Assembly: GCA_963761445.1 (NCBI GenBank)
Contig: CAVXHV010000005.1
Span: 4,526,001 to 4,590,000, forward strand
DNA from: CAVXHV01 sp963761445
Lineage (GTDB): Bacteria > Planctomycetota > Planctomycetia > Isosphaerales > Isosphaeraceae
Direction: 5' to 3'
Length of the DNA stretch: 64,000 nucleotides
The notes under the pieces are model-generated. The model worked only from the letters and a program-made list of their open reading frames with translations. It had not been told where the DNA came from and made no database searches. A program made the translations under genes and the position numbers. This document shows positions 37,927-48,450 of the stretch, one piece after another (within the stretch, counting starts at the first letter, position 1; every line of letters begins with the position of its first letter).

Positions 37927-38031
37927 TCCGCGCCTCCTTCGACGGCATTTTACCAAGGAGATGGGCTACTGGCAGCCGGCCCCCAATCGCGGCCTGCGGC
38001 GGCAGCGCCCCCACGGCGGGGGAGGAATTCT

Positions 38032-38579
38032 GACTCGAAACGGACGAATTCTTTTTTCTTTTGGCAACTCGATCGCGGCTTTTGTAGATCGTTCTAGTGG
38101 AAGCGGTGTGTGCGCCAGCGGGTCGGCGCACGAAAAGCGCGCTGAGATCAGGGCAAGTGAAACTCCTGCATCCGATTCCATTCGTTGCGAGTCCAGAGCA
38201 TGAATTCGGCTTCCACCTCGTTGAGCACGTTTCAACACAGCCCGTTGACGACGACTTACCGGCCGCTTGCGAGAGCGGCCAATTTACACTGGTGTACGGA
38301 TGCTCGAAAAACACCCGAATCACTGCCATTTACTGCCACAACTCGTTGTGCACGGATGTTCACAATCGCCGAAGAATCTCGGTCCACAAATCCAATCAGA
38401 GTCAAGGGATCGGGACTGGCTCGAGCGTCTCCTGGCGATTGAAAAACCTCGTGGCAGTGATCGCCCCAAACTGCCACGATGAATCGGCGCGGTTGTTCAC
38501 TATGTGAGGACGAGGTCATTAGCCCGGATTTCAATGTCTTGAGGTGTTGTCCAGATGCACGATTCGCGGTTGAGTGGAC
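38032..38579. repeat. 548-bp island repeat, copy 1
   Basis: More than 95% identical over its length to 40200-40745 in direct orientation. No frame shows protein-family resemblance. Landmarks are a GCGGCCAATTTACACTGGTG block, a short TTTACTGCCACAACTCG block and the TTGTTCACTATG block. Partial copies occur at 19383-19449 (left end), 38760-39045 and about 22240-22350 (right-end block). Confidence 0.85.
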
Positions 38580-38759
38580 ACGTCCTGGACGGTCGAAGTG
38601 GGGCATCCGGGACCCGTCTGGCAGACGGCGAGGTGGGAGTCAATGTGCGTGGTGAAGTCGGCGGTGCTCGGTGCGCGGCCTTCCGTGCGCACCGGCCCCC
38701 CCCCTCCGCCACCTGCGGTGGCACCGCCCCTACGGCCGTTGGGAGGAATGCCGGCGGCC

Positions 38760-39045
38760 GGCAATTTACACTAGTGTACGGACGCTCGCGAATCTCTCCA
38801 GGAGCGCAAGAAAGTGCAAGAAAGCGCAACCTTCCGAGGTCCGAAACTGGGCGTCCAAGGAGCAACGTAAGGCGAACATAAATCAATGGATCGGAGATTC
38901 GACGTGCGTTTTCGAGCGATTGAGAAACCTCGTGTCACGAGTCACCCCAAAATCGGCACTGGGGAACGGAGGTGTTGTTCACTATGGTTTGACGTCCCCC
39001 GGGCTGATCAAGGGAGAGTGCTCCGATGCGGACGACAAAGCTGCT
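38760..39045. repeat. Diverged partial copy of the island repeat
   Basis: Shares AATTTACACTAGTGTACGGA at its start and GTTGTTCACTATGG plus CTGATCAAGGGAGA with the fragment near 22290. The middle is rearranged. The stretch 38580-39313 holds no gene I can support. Confidence 0.5.
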
Positions 39046-39313
39046 TGTGTCGTCATGGGCCGCGTAGTCAGCGCCGCTGGTTCAGTACGTGAATCCGGTC
39101 GCGAGTCGGAAGCCCCCTGCGCCGGAGTCGTGAAGCGCGGACCGGGCCGCTCATGTTCTTCAGGTATGGTTTACTGGCAATTTTCTGCAAGCGCAGACTT
39201 GACTCTGTTGATGAGACCTTGAGATCGCGGCTCCGAACTCGATCTCGAGCTTCTGCACGTACGCTAGTTGTTGTACACTAGGCTGTACGAAGCTGGGGTG
39301 AGAGGAGGTAGAT

Positions 39314-39598
39314 ATGGTTACGCTCGCGGGCGATTCTGACATTACTAACGACAAGGAGCGTGGGCTCCGCGACCGTTCTGCCGTAGCGTCTCCTCGTTAT
39401 GTGCCGTGCAACGACGCCACGGGGCGCGTTCGCCCCATCACTCCAGAGGAACAGGCGCGGAAGGCTCAGGCGATCGCCAAGTTGGTCGAGGAGATGCTGG
39501 CGATGCCTGATGAAGATCCGCCGGGCGCGTGGGAAGAGGCGATGCGTGATCTCGACGCGCAGCGTCCGCACCGGAAGCTCTTCGAGGGACTCTACTAG
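39314..39598 (+). CDS. Antitoxin-like protein upstream of PIN toxin
   Basis: 94 residues. ITPEEQARKAQAIAKLVEEM then LAMPDEDPPGAWEEAMRDLD and AQRPHRKLFEGLY form an acidic C-terminal half typical of small antitoxins that wrap PIN toxins. No DNA-binding motif is certain. Its stop lies two bases before the PIN gene start, so they form an operon. Start ATG 39314 has GAGGAGG nearby. The family is not one I can name with confidence. Confidence 0.65.
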   Translation: MVTLAGDSDITNDKERGLRDRSAVASPRYVPCNDATGRVRPITPEEQARKAQAIAKLVEEMLAMPDEDPPGAWEEAMRDLDAQRPHRKLFEGLY

Positions 39599-39600
39599 CC

Positions 39601-40068
39601 ATGGCGCGGCTGATCCTGCTGGACAGCGGGCCCCTCGGTCTGATCGTCCGCGCTCCGAGCAAGCCACAGGTCGTGCGGTGTGTGACCTGGCTGGGGGCCA
39701 TTTCGGCGACTGGCGCGACTGTAATCATCCCCGAAATCGCCCATTACGAAGTGCGTCGCGAACTTTTCCGGATTCGAGCCGTGGGAAGCCTCCGACGCCT
39801 CGAGCACTTTCTTGATCCCAGCCGCGGCCTCGAGCACCTGACCCTGACGACCGACGCGATAATCAAAGCCGCCGAGTACTGGGCTTTCTTGCGACAGTCG
39901 GGCATTCCTACGGCATCCCCTGACGCTCTCGATGCCGATGCGATTCTCGCTGGTCAAGCGGCGCTTGCTGGCCAGCCAGGGGACACGGTCACAATCGCGA
40001 CGACAAACTTGGCGCATTTGAGCCGGTTCCCCGGAATCCACGCGCAGATTTGGGATCAGATTCGCTAA
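39601..40068 (+). CDS. PIN-domain ribonuclease toxin (VapC-like)
   Basis: 155 residues with the PIN acidic set: LILLDSGPLGLIV (first Asp), PEIAHYEVRREL (Glu) and SPDALDADAILAGQA (Asp pair), then TIATTNLAHLSRF at the end. PIN toxins cleave RNA, commonly tRNA or rRNA. Length is normal and all visible catalytic acids are present. Coupled to the 94-residue antitoxin just upstream. The right neighbour is the second island repeat. Confidence 0.85.
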   Translation: MARLILLDSGPLGLIVRAPSKPQVVRCVTWLGAISATGATVIIPEIAHYEVRRELFRIRAVGSLRRLEHFLDPSRGLEHLTLTTDAIIKAAEYWAFLRQSGIPTASPDALDADAILAGQAALAGQPGDTVTIATTNLAHLSRFPGIHAQIWDQIR

Positions 40069-40199
40069 TCCTTCAGATTCGAAGGGCTGGAAGAAGCGGC
40101 AAATCTCTCTAACGAAGTCGGGCCCGGGGGGGGGCGGAGGGAAGAAATCAGGGCGGGAGGCAGGGGGCGTGGTCCTGGGGGCTGCGCTTTCGTTTCCGC

Positions 40200-40745
40200 G
40201 ACTCGATATGGACGAATTCTTCCTTCTTTTGGCAACTGGATCGCGGCTTTTGTAGATCGTTCTAGTGGAAGCGGTGTGTGCGCCAGCGGGTCGGCGCACG
40301 AAAGGCGCGCTGAGATCAGGGCAAGTGAAACTCCTGCATCCGATTCCATTCGTTGCGAGTCCAGAGCATGAATTCGGCTTCCACCTCGTTGAGCACGTTT
40401 CAACACAGCCCGTTGACGACGACTTACCGGCCGCTTGCGAGAGCGGCCAATTTACACTGGTGTACGGATGCTTGAAAAACACCCGAATCACTGCCATTTA
40501 CTGCCACAACTCGTTGTGCACGGATGTTCACAATCGCCGAAGAATCTCGGTCCACAAATCCAATCAGAGTCAAGGGATCGGGACTGGTTCGAGCGTCTCC
40601 TGGCGATTGAAAAACCTCGTGGCAGTGATCGTCCAAAACTGCCACGATGATTCGGCGCGGTTGTTCACTATGTGAGGGCGAGGTCATTTGCCCGGATTTC
40701 AATGTCTTGAGGTGTTGTCAGATGCAACATTCGCGGTTGAGTGGA
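40200..40745. repeat. 548-bp island repeat, copy 2
   Basis: Second full copy of 38032-38579. Together the copies bracket the PIN toxin pair in direct orientation, so recombination between them would delete it. Confidence 0.85.
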
Positions 40746-41051
40746 TACGTCGCATGCCCGTGCTCATGGGTTGGGTCGTCGTCGCGCACTGGCCGATCGA
40801 GAACTCTGCACATCACGGTTGCTGCGATTCGCTCGCTGTGCGGAAGTCAATGACGCAGATGACGCAGTTGACGGGGGGCTGCATCTGCTATGCGCGTGCT
40901 TCCGCGACGGCAAGGCCGTCATGTCGGCGTTCTTCCAACGGTTTTACCCCGTTGAAGGGCATTCTTATCCTTATTCTCGCTCCAGTCATCGTGATCGCGC
41001 TGAACGACGGAAAGCGGTGGGTTGCACCCACCCCACAACGTCGCCGTGGCA

Positions 41052-41178
41052 CCAAAAATGTCGTCATTCGCAAGCCTTTATGGCATCGAGAGTTGCATCG
41101 AATCGCGCATCGGGCTCAAAATGTCGTCATTCGTAACTCCGGTTTCTGCAAGGAGATGACGCCATGACGACATTTTGG
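41052..41178. mobile_element. MITE-like unit with terminal inverted repeats
   Basis: The left end CCAAAAATGTCGTCAT is the reverse complement (one extra A) of the right end ATGACGACATTTTGG at 41164-41178. A third internal copy CAAAATGTCGTCATTCG lies at 41117-41133. At about 127 bases without coding capacity it fits a miniature inverted-repeat element; target duplications are not evident. The surrounding 40746-41291 contains no gene I can support. Confidence 0.55.
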
Positions 41179-41291
41179 GGGGTCAGCAGGAGCCATGTGC
41201 TGGATTGGAACACGAAGCCGAGCGCAAGCGATCCAGCGGGCAGGGAGCATCGGAACGACGAAAGACGAACGCGATTCATAGCCACCGAGAT

Positions 41292-42605
41292 TTAATCTGC
41301 CACGGTGGCCAATGACGATTCCACGAGGCGGTCGAGCTCGGCGAGGGTTCGGCCGGCGGCGCCGTGCTGGGCCAGGACGAAATCTCGGCCGGCGGCGCCC
41401 CGGGCGGCGGCGGATTCGGGATCATCCAGATCGGCCAGCAGGCCGCGGGTCAGCTCTTCGGCGTCGGCGACCTGCCTTGCGGCGTTGTGCTTGAGCAGTT
41501 GCTCGACCGTCTCGCGGAAGTTGGCAATGTGGGGTCCGAACATCACCGATGCACCATACGCGGCCGGTTCCATCATGTTCTGGCCGCCGCGGCCGGCGCG
41601 GAGGCTGCCGCCGACAAATGCCACGTCGGCCAGGCCCCAGATCGCTGAGAGCTCGCCGATCGTGTCGATCAACGTGATCGGAGGTGATACTCCCCAGGTT
41701 CGCGGAATCGGAGCGGTCAACTCGCTGCGCCTCACGACCGTTTCCTTGTTCTGCCTCAGCCAGCGAGCCACGTCATCGAACCGCTCAGCATGACGGGGAA
41801 CAAGGATCAATCGCAAGCCTCGATGCTGGCGGCGCGCTGTGTTGTACGCCGCCAGCACGGCAGCCTCTTCGCCTTCCATCGTGCTGCCGGCCACGAAGAC
41901 CAGGTCTGTCGGGGCCAAGCCGAGAAGGCGGCGGAGCTCGCGTGTCTTCACGTTGTTCCGATCGCTCTCCAGGCCGTCGTACTTCACCGAGCCGGTCACG
42001 CTGATGCGATGACTGGGAATTCCCAGATCAACGAAGCGGCGGGCGTATTCGGCGTTCTGCGCGGCGACGATGTCGATGCTGCCGAGCGTCGGCTGCAACG
42101 GGCGGCGCAAGCTTCGGTAGCCCCGATAGCTTCTCGTGCTCAGGCGGGCATTGATGATCGCCACTTTGGAGCCGGATCGCTTGGCGGCGCGGATCAAGTT
42201 CGGCCAGAGCTCGAGCTCGACGAGCGCCAGCACTGTGGGGCGAACCCGCGCGACGGCGCGGTAAGTCGCCCAGCTAAAGTCGAGCGGTGCATAGAACGTG
42301 ACGAGGTCCGGATAGACGCGGCGCGCGACGGCGAGCCCGGTCGATGTTGACGTCGAGATCACGACTTGCCAGTTCGGGCGGCGGCGGGCCATCTCCTGCA
42401 CCAGCGGGCGAAGCAGCAGCACTTCACCGACACTGACAGCGTGGAACCACAAGCAGGGGTGATCGCCGATCCGCAGCGGGGCCTTTCCCAGCAGCTTTTC
42501 GACCCAGCCTTCGCGGTATTTCCCGTCTCGAAGCCATCGGTAGAAAAGCAGCGGCGAGAAAATGACCAGAGCCGCGGCGTAAATCAAGTTGAGCGCGAAT
42601 GGCAT
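41292..42605 (-). CDS. waaA: 3-deoxy-D-manno-octulosonic acid (Kdo) transferase
   Basis: 437 residues, GT30-type. An N-terminal membrane anchor (LIYAAALVIFSPLLFYRW) precedes the donor/acceptor domains. Signatures are HAVSVGEVLLLRPLVQEM, STSTGLAVARR, ALVELELWPNLIRAAK, AGSTMEGEE, LVPRHAERF and VGGSLRAGRGGQNMMEPAAY, the last being the typical GGS..GGQN..EPA motif. It transfers Kdo onto lipid A precursor at the inner membrane, implying that this organism builds lipopolysaccharide. ATG 42605 puts the membrane anchor at residues 3-20; a longer frame to 42737 adds unrelated residues. Single gene; 42606-43002 appears empty. Confidence 0.93.
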   Translation of the reverse strand: MPFALNLIYAAALVIFSPLLFYRWLRDGKYREGWVEKLLGKAPLRIGDHPCLWFHAVSVGEVLLLRPLVQEMARRRPNWQVVISTSTSTGLAVARRVYPDLVTFYAPLDFSWATYRAVARVRPTVLALVELELWPNLIRAAKRSGSKVAIINARLSTRSYRGYRSLRRPLQPTLGSIDIVAAQNAEYARRFVDLGIPSHRISVTGSVKYDGLESDRNNVKTRELRRLLGLAPTDLVFVAGSTMEGEEAAVLAAYNTARRQHRGLRLILVPRHAERFDDVARWLRQNKETVVRRSELTAPIPRTWGVSPPITLIDTIGELSAIWGLADVAFVGGSLRAGRGGQNMMEPAAYGASVMFGPHIANFRETVEQLLKHNAARQVADAEELTRGLLADLDDPESAAARGAAGRDFVLAQHGAAGRTLAELDRLVESSLATVAD

Positions 42606-43002
42606 CTCGAGGGAATCCTTTCCCGCAAGCAAATCTCGTCCGTAAGAAGCGGAAGGTGTTTTCAACGGCCCGGCGCGATGGGCGACACTGGATTGTTTGG
42701 GGACCCATCGCGGAGCGACGGGCCACACTGATAGCAACTGGCGTGCCTGGACGGCGCTGCGATGAAACCGATGCGCCTCAATTGTCGACCGTCCACGGAC
42801 TCAGTGTGCAGGAACTTCTCCATTTTGGCCGCCCTGACATTCACAATCCTGGAAATCGCTGTCCCTAAGTCACGATCAGCTCAGCACATCATGCGAGCGG
42901 ACAGCTCGTGATCCTCGCCAGCCGCCCGCGCGTTTCGCCGATAACGACGATTTTTTGGGCGCTTGGGGCAGCCGAATCAAATGAGAAGATTGGGGTAAAT
43001 AA

Positions 43003-46000
43003 TCAAAACGGGTCGGCTGAGGATTGCTTTCGCATGCAGCACGCTTTGAATTTTTTACCGGAGCCACACGGGCAGAGGTCGTTGCGGCCGACTTTCTTTC
43101 CCGCGTTGCGGACGGGCTCGCGTTTCTTTTCGGTGGAGCGCTCGCTGGCGGAGATGGCTGCGTCTTGCTGGCGGCGCGTGCCACTGGAGGACGGGGGGGC
43201 GGAGAGCTGCGATTCGGCCTGATGGTGAATGGTCTGGGCGCGGTCCAGATTCCAGCGCGAGCCGAGGTCGTCGAGGACCTGGGGGTCGAACTGTTCGACG
43301 CGGAAGATGAGGTCGGTGACGCGATCGCCGATTCCGATCCACATGTCGCCGAAGATTCGCATTCCCTCGCGTTTGTATTCGACCTTGGGATCGATCTGGG
43401 CGTAGCCTTGCAGGCCGATCGAGCTGCGGAGGTGGTCCATGGTGCGGAGGTGTTCCATCCAGCTCGAGTCGAGGATATCGAGCAGCACGGTTTTTTCCAT
43501 CTCGCGCATTTCAGGGCGATAGCGGGCGTCGACGGCGTTCAAGAGTGTGTGGCGAATCTCTGTGGGGGTCATCGATGCCAGAGATTCGGCGGTGATCGAG
43601 AGGCCGAGCGCCTGGTTGGCCCAGGCTGTGAGCTCGGCGAGCGCAGCGGGCGTGGGCGGGGGGGAATCGGATTCGGCGTGTGAGCGGCTGATCCTGGCCG
43701 CGGCGAGCTTCGTCTCCAGTTCTGCGGCGACCTTTTCACCTTGGTAGTGCTGGTGCGCCAGCTCCATGAGCTTGGCTTCGATCTGAGAGCGGAGCAGGGG
43801 GCGCAGCTCTTCGGGATCGGCTTGGGATTGATAGCGCTGGTTGAGCCAGGCGGAGAGGCCGTCGCGGTCGTAGCGTGGCGAGCCGGACTGGGAACGATCG
43901 CCGAGGAAGCGCCGCAGGGCGATGCGCAAGGGGAGCTCGGCTTCCTTGAGAGCGTAGAGCTCGCGGGCGGAGGCCCGGACGCGGCGAACGATTTCGGCCC
44001 GATCGAGCTCGGACCAGGTTGCCGGGTCGATCGCCAGGGTGAACTTGTGATGGACCCAGCTGGCGAGGGTGCGTCTTCCCCAGTCGGGCTGGAGGAATTC
44101 GTCGGCCCTGGAGAGGTCGATGCCGACGATGGACTCGGTGGCTCGCTCGGTGAGGAATTCCTCGAGGTCATCGTGACCGGAGCGGAATTCCTCTTCATCG
44201 GTGATCGCGATCTTGCGGAGCTCTTTTTCGGTGAGTTTCAAGCCGAACCGATTGTTGACCCAGTTCACCAGCGCCTGCCAGGTCCATTCGGATCTCTCGG
44301 CGTCGGGAGGGAGGTTTTCCTCGATGGCCTGGCGGATGGAGTCGGCAAGCTGTCGCTCGGCCTTGGACTTGGCGATTTCGATCGCGTCTTCGAATGTCGC
44401 TCCCTTGATGTCGCGAGCGGTGAGCTCGACTCCCAGCGCTTGACCGGCGACTTCGGCGAACGTGGCGGCGCCGTAGTCGTCTGCGAGAAAGCGGGCGGCG
44501 GCGTCCTCGATCTGCTTGTCGACCATTTCCAGGACCATTTCCTTGGGGGGCGCGCCCTCGAGCAGACTCTGGCGGAAAGAGTAGATTCGGCGCCGCTGCT
44601 GGTCCATGACCTCGTCGTATTCGAGGAGGTTTTTCCGGATGTCGAAGTTGCGCTCCTCGACCTTCTTTTGAGCGCCTTCGATGCGGCGGCTGACCATTTT
44701 GCTCTCGATGGCTTCGCCTTCCTGCATTCCCAGCCGGGTGAGCACGGCGGAGACCCATTCGCCGGCGAACTTGCGCATGAGGTCGTCTTCGAGCGACAGG
44801 AAGAAGCGTGAGGAGCCCGGGTCACCCTGTCGGCCGGCGCGGCCGCGAAGCTGGTTGTCGATGCGGCGGCTTTCGTGGCGTTCGGTGCCGATGATGTGCA
44901 GCCCACCCAGGGCGGCGACTTCACGGCCTTCGCCCTTCATTTCGGGCTCGTAGCGGCGGACGGCCTCTTCCCAAACTTCCTTGGAGACGTCGAGCCGGGT
45001 TTGATAGAGCGGGCGGCCGTCTTCATCGGTGAGGCGTTTGAGGTCGGCCCAGGCCATGAACTCGGGGTTGCCGCCCAGGATGATGTCGGTGCCGCGGCCG
45101 GCCATGTTGGTGGCGATGGTCACGCCGCTGCGGCGGCCGGCCTGGGCGACGATCTCGGCCTCGCGCTCGTGATACTTGGCGTTCAAGACCTGGTGCGGAA
45201 TGCCGTACCGCTTGAGCATTCCGGCGAGCTCTTCCGACTTCTCGATCGAAGTCGTCCCGACCAGGATCGGGCGGCCGGTGGCGTTCACGTCGCGGATCTC
45301 GTCGAGGATCGCTTCGGTCTTCTCGCGCTCGTAGCGGTAGATGACGTCGGGGTAGTTGACCCGCACGAGGTTCTGGTTGGTGGGGATCGCGATGACGTCG
45401 AGCTCGTAAACCTTGTAAAACTCGGTGGCCTCGGTCATGGCCGTGCCGGTCATGCCGGAGAGCTTCTTGTAGAGCTTGAAGAAATTCTGCAAGGTGATCG
45501 TGGCCAGGGTCTGGTTCTCTTCCTTGACCTTCACTTTTTCCTTGGCCTCGACGGCCTGATGGAGGCCGTCAGACCACTGGCGGCCGATCATGAGACGACC
45601 GGTGAACTCGTCGACGATGACCACCTCACCATCGGGCTGTACGACGTAGTCGCGGTCGCGTCTGTAGAGGTGATGGGCTTTGAGCGCATTGTCGATCAGG
45701 TGGGGCCACTCCATGTTGCCGGGGGTGTAAAAGCTCTCGAGCCCGGCGATCTTCTCGGCCTCGCGCACGCCGTCATCATTGAGATGGCAGGTCCGCTCCT
45801 TTTCCTTGACCTCGAAGTGGAGGTCGCGTTTGAGCTGGCGGGCGATCCGGTCGGCTTCGGCGTATTTCGCCACGTCGTCGAACGCCGGCCCGGAGATGAT
45901 CAGCGGCGTGCGCGCCTCGTCGATCAAGATGCTGTCCACCTCGTCGATGATCGCGTAATTGAGCTCGCCCTGCGATTGATAATCCTTGGTGGGCTTCATA

Positions 46001-46628
46001 TTGTCGCGCAAGTAATCGAAACCGAACTCGTTGTTGGTTCCGTAGGTGACGTCGCAGGCGTACATCGCCTGGCGCTGCGCGGAATCCATCTCGGACTGAA
46101 TCGCCCCGACCGTCATTCCCAGTCCATGAAAGAGCGGGCTCATCCATTCGGCGTCGCGGCGGGCGAGGTAGTCATTGACCGTGACGACGTGGACGCCCAG
46201 GCCGTCGAGCGCATTCAGATAGGCGGCCAGGGTTGCAACCAGGGTCTTGCCTTCGCCGGTGACCATCTCGGCGATGTTTCCGCCGTGCAAGACCATGCCG
46301 CCCATCAACTGGACGTCGAAGTGGCGCATGTTGAGATAACGGCGGCCCGACTCGCGCGCGGCGGCGAACGCCTCGGGCAAGAGGTCTTCGAGCGACTCGC
46401 CCGCGCTCCTGCGCTGCCGTAGCTCGGGCGTTTTGCGCGCAGCTCGTCGGCATTCAGGGTCTGCATCGCCGGCTCGAGCTCGTTGATCCGGTCCACCGTT
46501 GCTCGCATGTGCCGGATTCTGCGTTCGTTGGAGCTGCCGAAAAGACGAACCAGGCCCTCGGAAACGCCTTCGCTCAGGGCCGTGAACGCATCGGTCGTCT
46601 TGTCCCAGATCTCGCTCAGCAGTTCCAT
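43003..46628 (-). CDS. secA: Preprotein translocase ATPase SecA
   Basis: Motor of Sec protein export, working at the inner membrane with SecYEG. Visible are Walker A MVTGEGKTLVATL, DEVDSILIDEARTPLIIS, the helicase part GTTSIEKSEELAGML, ATNMAGRGTDI and LRGRAGRQGDPGSSRF, and the C-terminal zinc motif CPCGSGKKFKACC. At about 1,208 residues it is longer than E. coli SecA (901), with extra helical sequence between about 720 and 1000. The start ATG 46628 has AGGGG upstream (MELLSEIWDKTTDAF). The frame breaks at the TTTT run 46431-46434 (AAAA on the coding strand): one extra A gives ELRAKTPELRQRRSAGESLE and restores the family sequence. As secA is essential, a sequence error is likely. Confidence 0.95.
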
Positions 46629-46866
46629 TGCCCCTACCGCTCCCGGAAAAATGGACATAGATAAGTCGTTGAACGGAGCAATCTTATATCTCGCGGCTCG
46701 GGATCGTCAAGCCGGGCGAGCCATAAGTGCCTTACGCGTCTGCTCTTGGATATTCTCAATGGGACGGTCGAACTGCCGTTCCTCGCTCAAGGATCAAGGA
46801 TCGGCTGAAAGGAGCCGCGTGTGATGGCTGCGAACGGCACACGGCGTGGCCTGCTACGGGCTGAGT

Positions 46867-48265
46867 CTACTCGATACCGTATTTGCGAAGCTTTTGCCTC
46901 AAGGTTGCTCGGTGGATTCCCAAAATCTGGGCGGCAGCAGCGCGGTTGCCTGCGCATTCTTCGAGCACGGCGCAGGAGCGGGGGCTCGGCGAGCTCGAGG
47001 AATCGTTCATAGACGCTGCTTTCGGTCTGGGATTGGTCACGAAACGCGCGCCGGGCCCAGGCGGTCAAGTCGGCCTCGAACCCCGTTTGATTCGATGGGG
47101 GGGGTGCTGGCTGGCGCGTGGCCGGCGGCGCTGGAAAGTGCTCGAGCCGGATCGGCTGGCCGCGCGCCACGATCGCGGCGTGTTCGATGGTGTTGCGCAG
47201 CTCGCGGACGTTGCCGGTCCATGGCCGGGCCTGGAGCTCGGCCAGGACGTCATCGGCGAATCGCGTGTCGGTCACCGCAGATAGGCGAATCTTTCTGAGG
47301 AAGTGATCGGCCAGCGCTGGGATGTCCTGACGGCGGTCGCGCAGCGGTGGAATGTGGATCTGGAAGACGCTCAGGCGGAAGAACAGGTCTTCACGAAAGG
47401 CACCCGCGGACATGAGTGAGCCGAGCGGCTGGTTGGTGGCAGCGATGACGCGGATGTCGGTCGGCCGGGGCCGGGCGTCGCCTACGGGCGTGATTTCACC
47501 GTGCTCGATGGCGCGCAGCAGCTTCACCTGGAGGCTGAGGGCGATGTCGCCAATCTCGTCGAGCAGGACGGTGCCGCCGTGGGCCAGCTCGAGCAGGCCC
47601 TTGCGATCCTGGACCGCGCCGGTGAACGATCCCTTGACGTGCCCGAAGAGCTCGCGCTCGACGAGCCCTGGGCTGAGCGCTGCCAGGCAAATGGGGAGGA
47701 ATGGCCCGTCGCGTCGCCCGCTGTGGCGGTGAATCGCGCGGGCGACGAGCTCCTTACCGGTCCCGCTCTCGCCGGTGATGAGCACGGGCACACCCGAGGG
47801 AGCCACAAGTGCGATGCTCTTGAAGAGATCCTGCATCGCCGGCGACGATCCGATGAGGGTTTCGGGGAGGACTTCTGGCGGCTCGGGGCCCGAGGCTTGC
47901 CGTGTGTGATTTTCCAGGGCTCGCTTGACGACCGACGTCGCCTGATCGAGGTCGAACGGTTTAACGAGATATTCGAATGCGCCGGCCTCGAGTGCGCGCA
48001 CGGCCGTCTCCAGGTTGCCGAACGCCGTGATCACGACGATCGGCACGTGACCGAGCCGCTCGCGGAATGTGCGCATCGCCGTCAAGCCGTCCATGCCGGG
48101 CAGGCGAACATCGAGCACGACGACGTCGAGGTTGTTCCGGGAGGCGATTCGCAGACCTTCTTCGGCCGATGCGGCGACCTCGACCTCGTGCCCGAGGTCG
48201 CCGAGCGATTCGCGAAACGCCCAGCAGATGCTGGCCTCGTCATCGACGATCAGGATGCGGCCCAT
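46867..48265 (-). CDS. NtrC-family sigma-54-dependent response regulator
   Basis: Receiver domain (1-120; phospho-acceptor in VVLDVRLPGMDG, VKPFD lysine), AAA+ domain (about 140-375: Walker A GESGTGKELVARAIH, Walker B TVLLDEIGDI, R-finger region FREDLFFRLS) and Fis-type HTH. The sigma-54-contact loop reads GSFTGA instead of GAFTGA. The continuous frame ends wrongly; one base near 46978 restores EECAGNRAAAAQILG and IHRATLRQKLRKYGIE, stopping at 46867-46869. I annotate to that stop. It is downstream of the histidine kinase on the same strand, its evident partner, separated by repeated palindromes. It should activate sigma-54 promoters; targets unknown. Confidence 0.92.
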
Positions 48266-48289
48266 TCAGCCCCCTTTGTTAGCCTGCTG

Positions 48290-48450
48290 TATTATGTGGG
48301 AAGGAGCAAATCCCTTGGCGGAGCGAAGGGCGACAATGGGATCAACCTCCTTCGAGTGCCTGCTGTAGGTGGGAAGGAGCAAATCCCTTGGCGGAGCGAA
48401 GGGCGACAATGGGGTCAGCCTCCTTCGCCAGCCCGCTGCAGGTGGGAAGG
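48290..48450. repeat. Tandem pair of palindromic repeats between the two-component genes
   Basis: Two copies of a unit of about 80 bases, TGGGAAGGAGCAAATCCCTT followed by GGCGGAGCGAAGGGCGACAATG. The second lies inside the end of the histidine kinase gene, giving it the C-terminal tail EADPIVALRSAKGFAPS. It is related to the CTTTCGCGGAGCGAAAGG palindromes at 17.5 and 52.5 kb. Confidence 0.75.

Noticed and set aside
38097..38507. 136-residue frame inside the island repeat (also at 40265)
   Set aside because: Open in both copies only because the DNA is nearly identical; no codon bias, ribosome site or domain.
44875..46422. 515-residue plus-strand frame opposite secA
   Set aside because: Shadow frame caused by high GC third positions; it lies opposite the unmistakable SecA sequence.
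43003..46628. secA as a true pseudogene
   Set aside because: Essential gene with a single homopolymer indel and otherwise perfect motifs.
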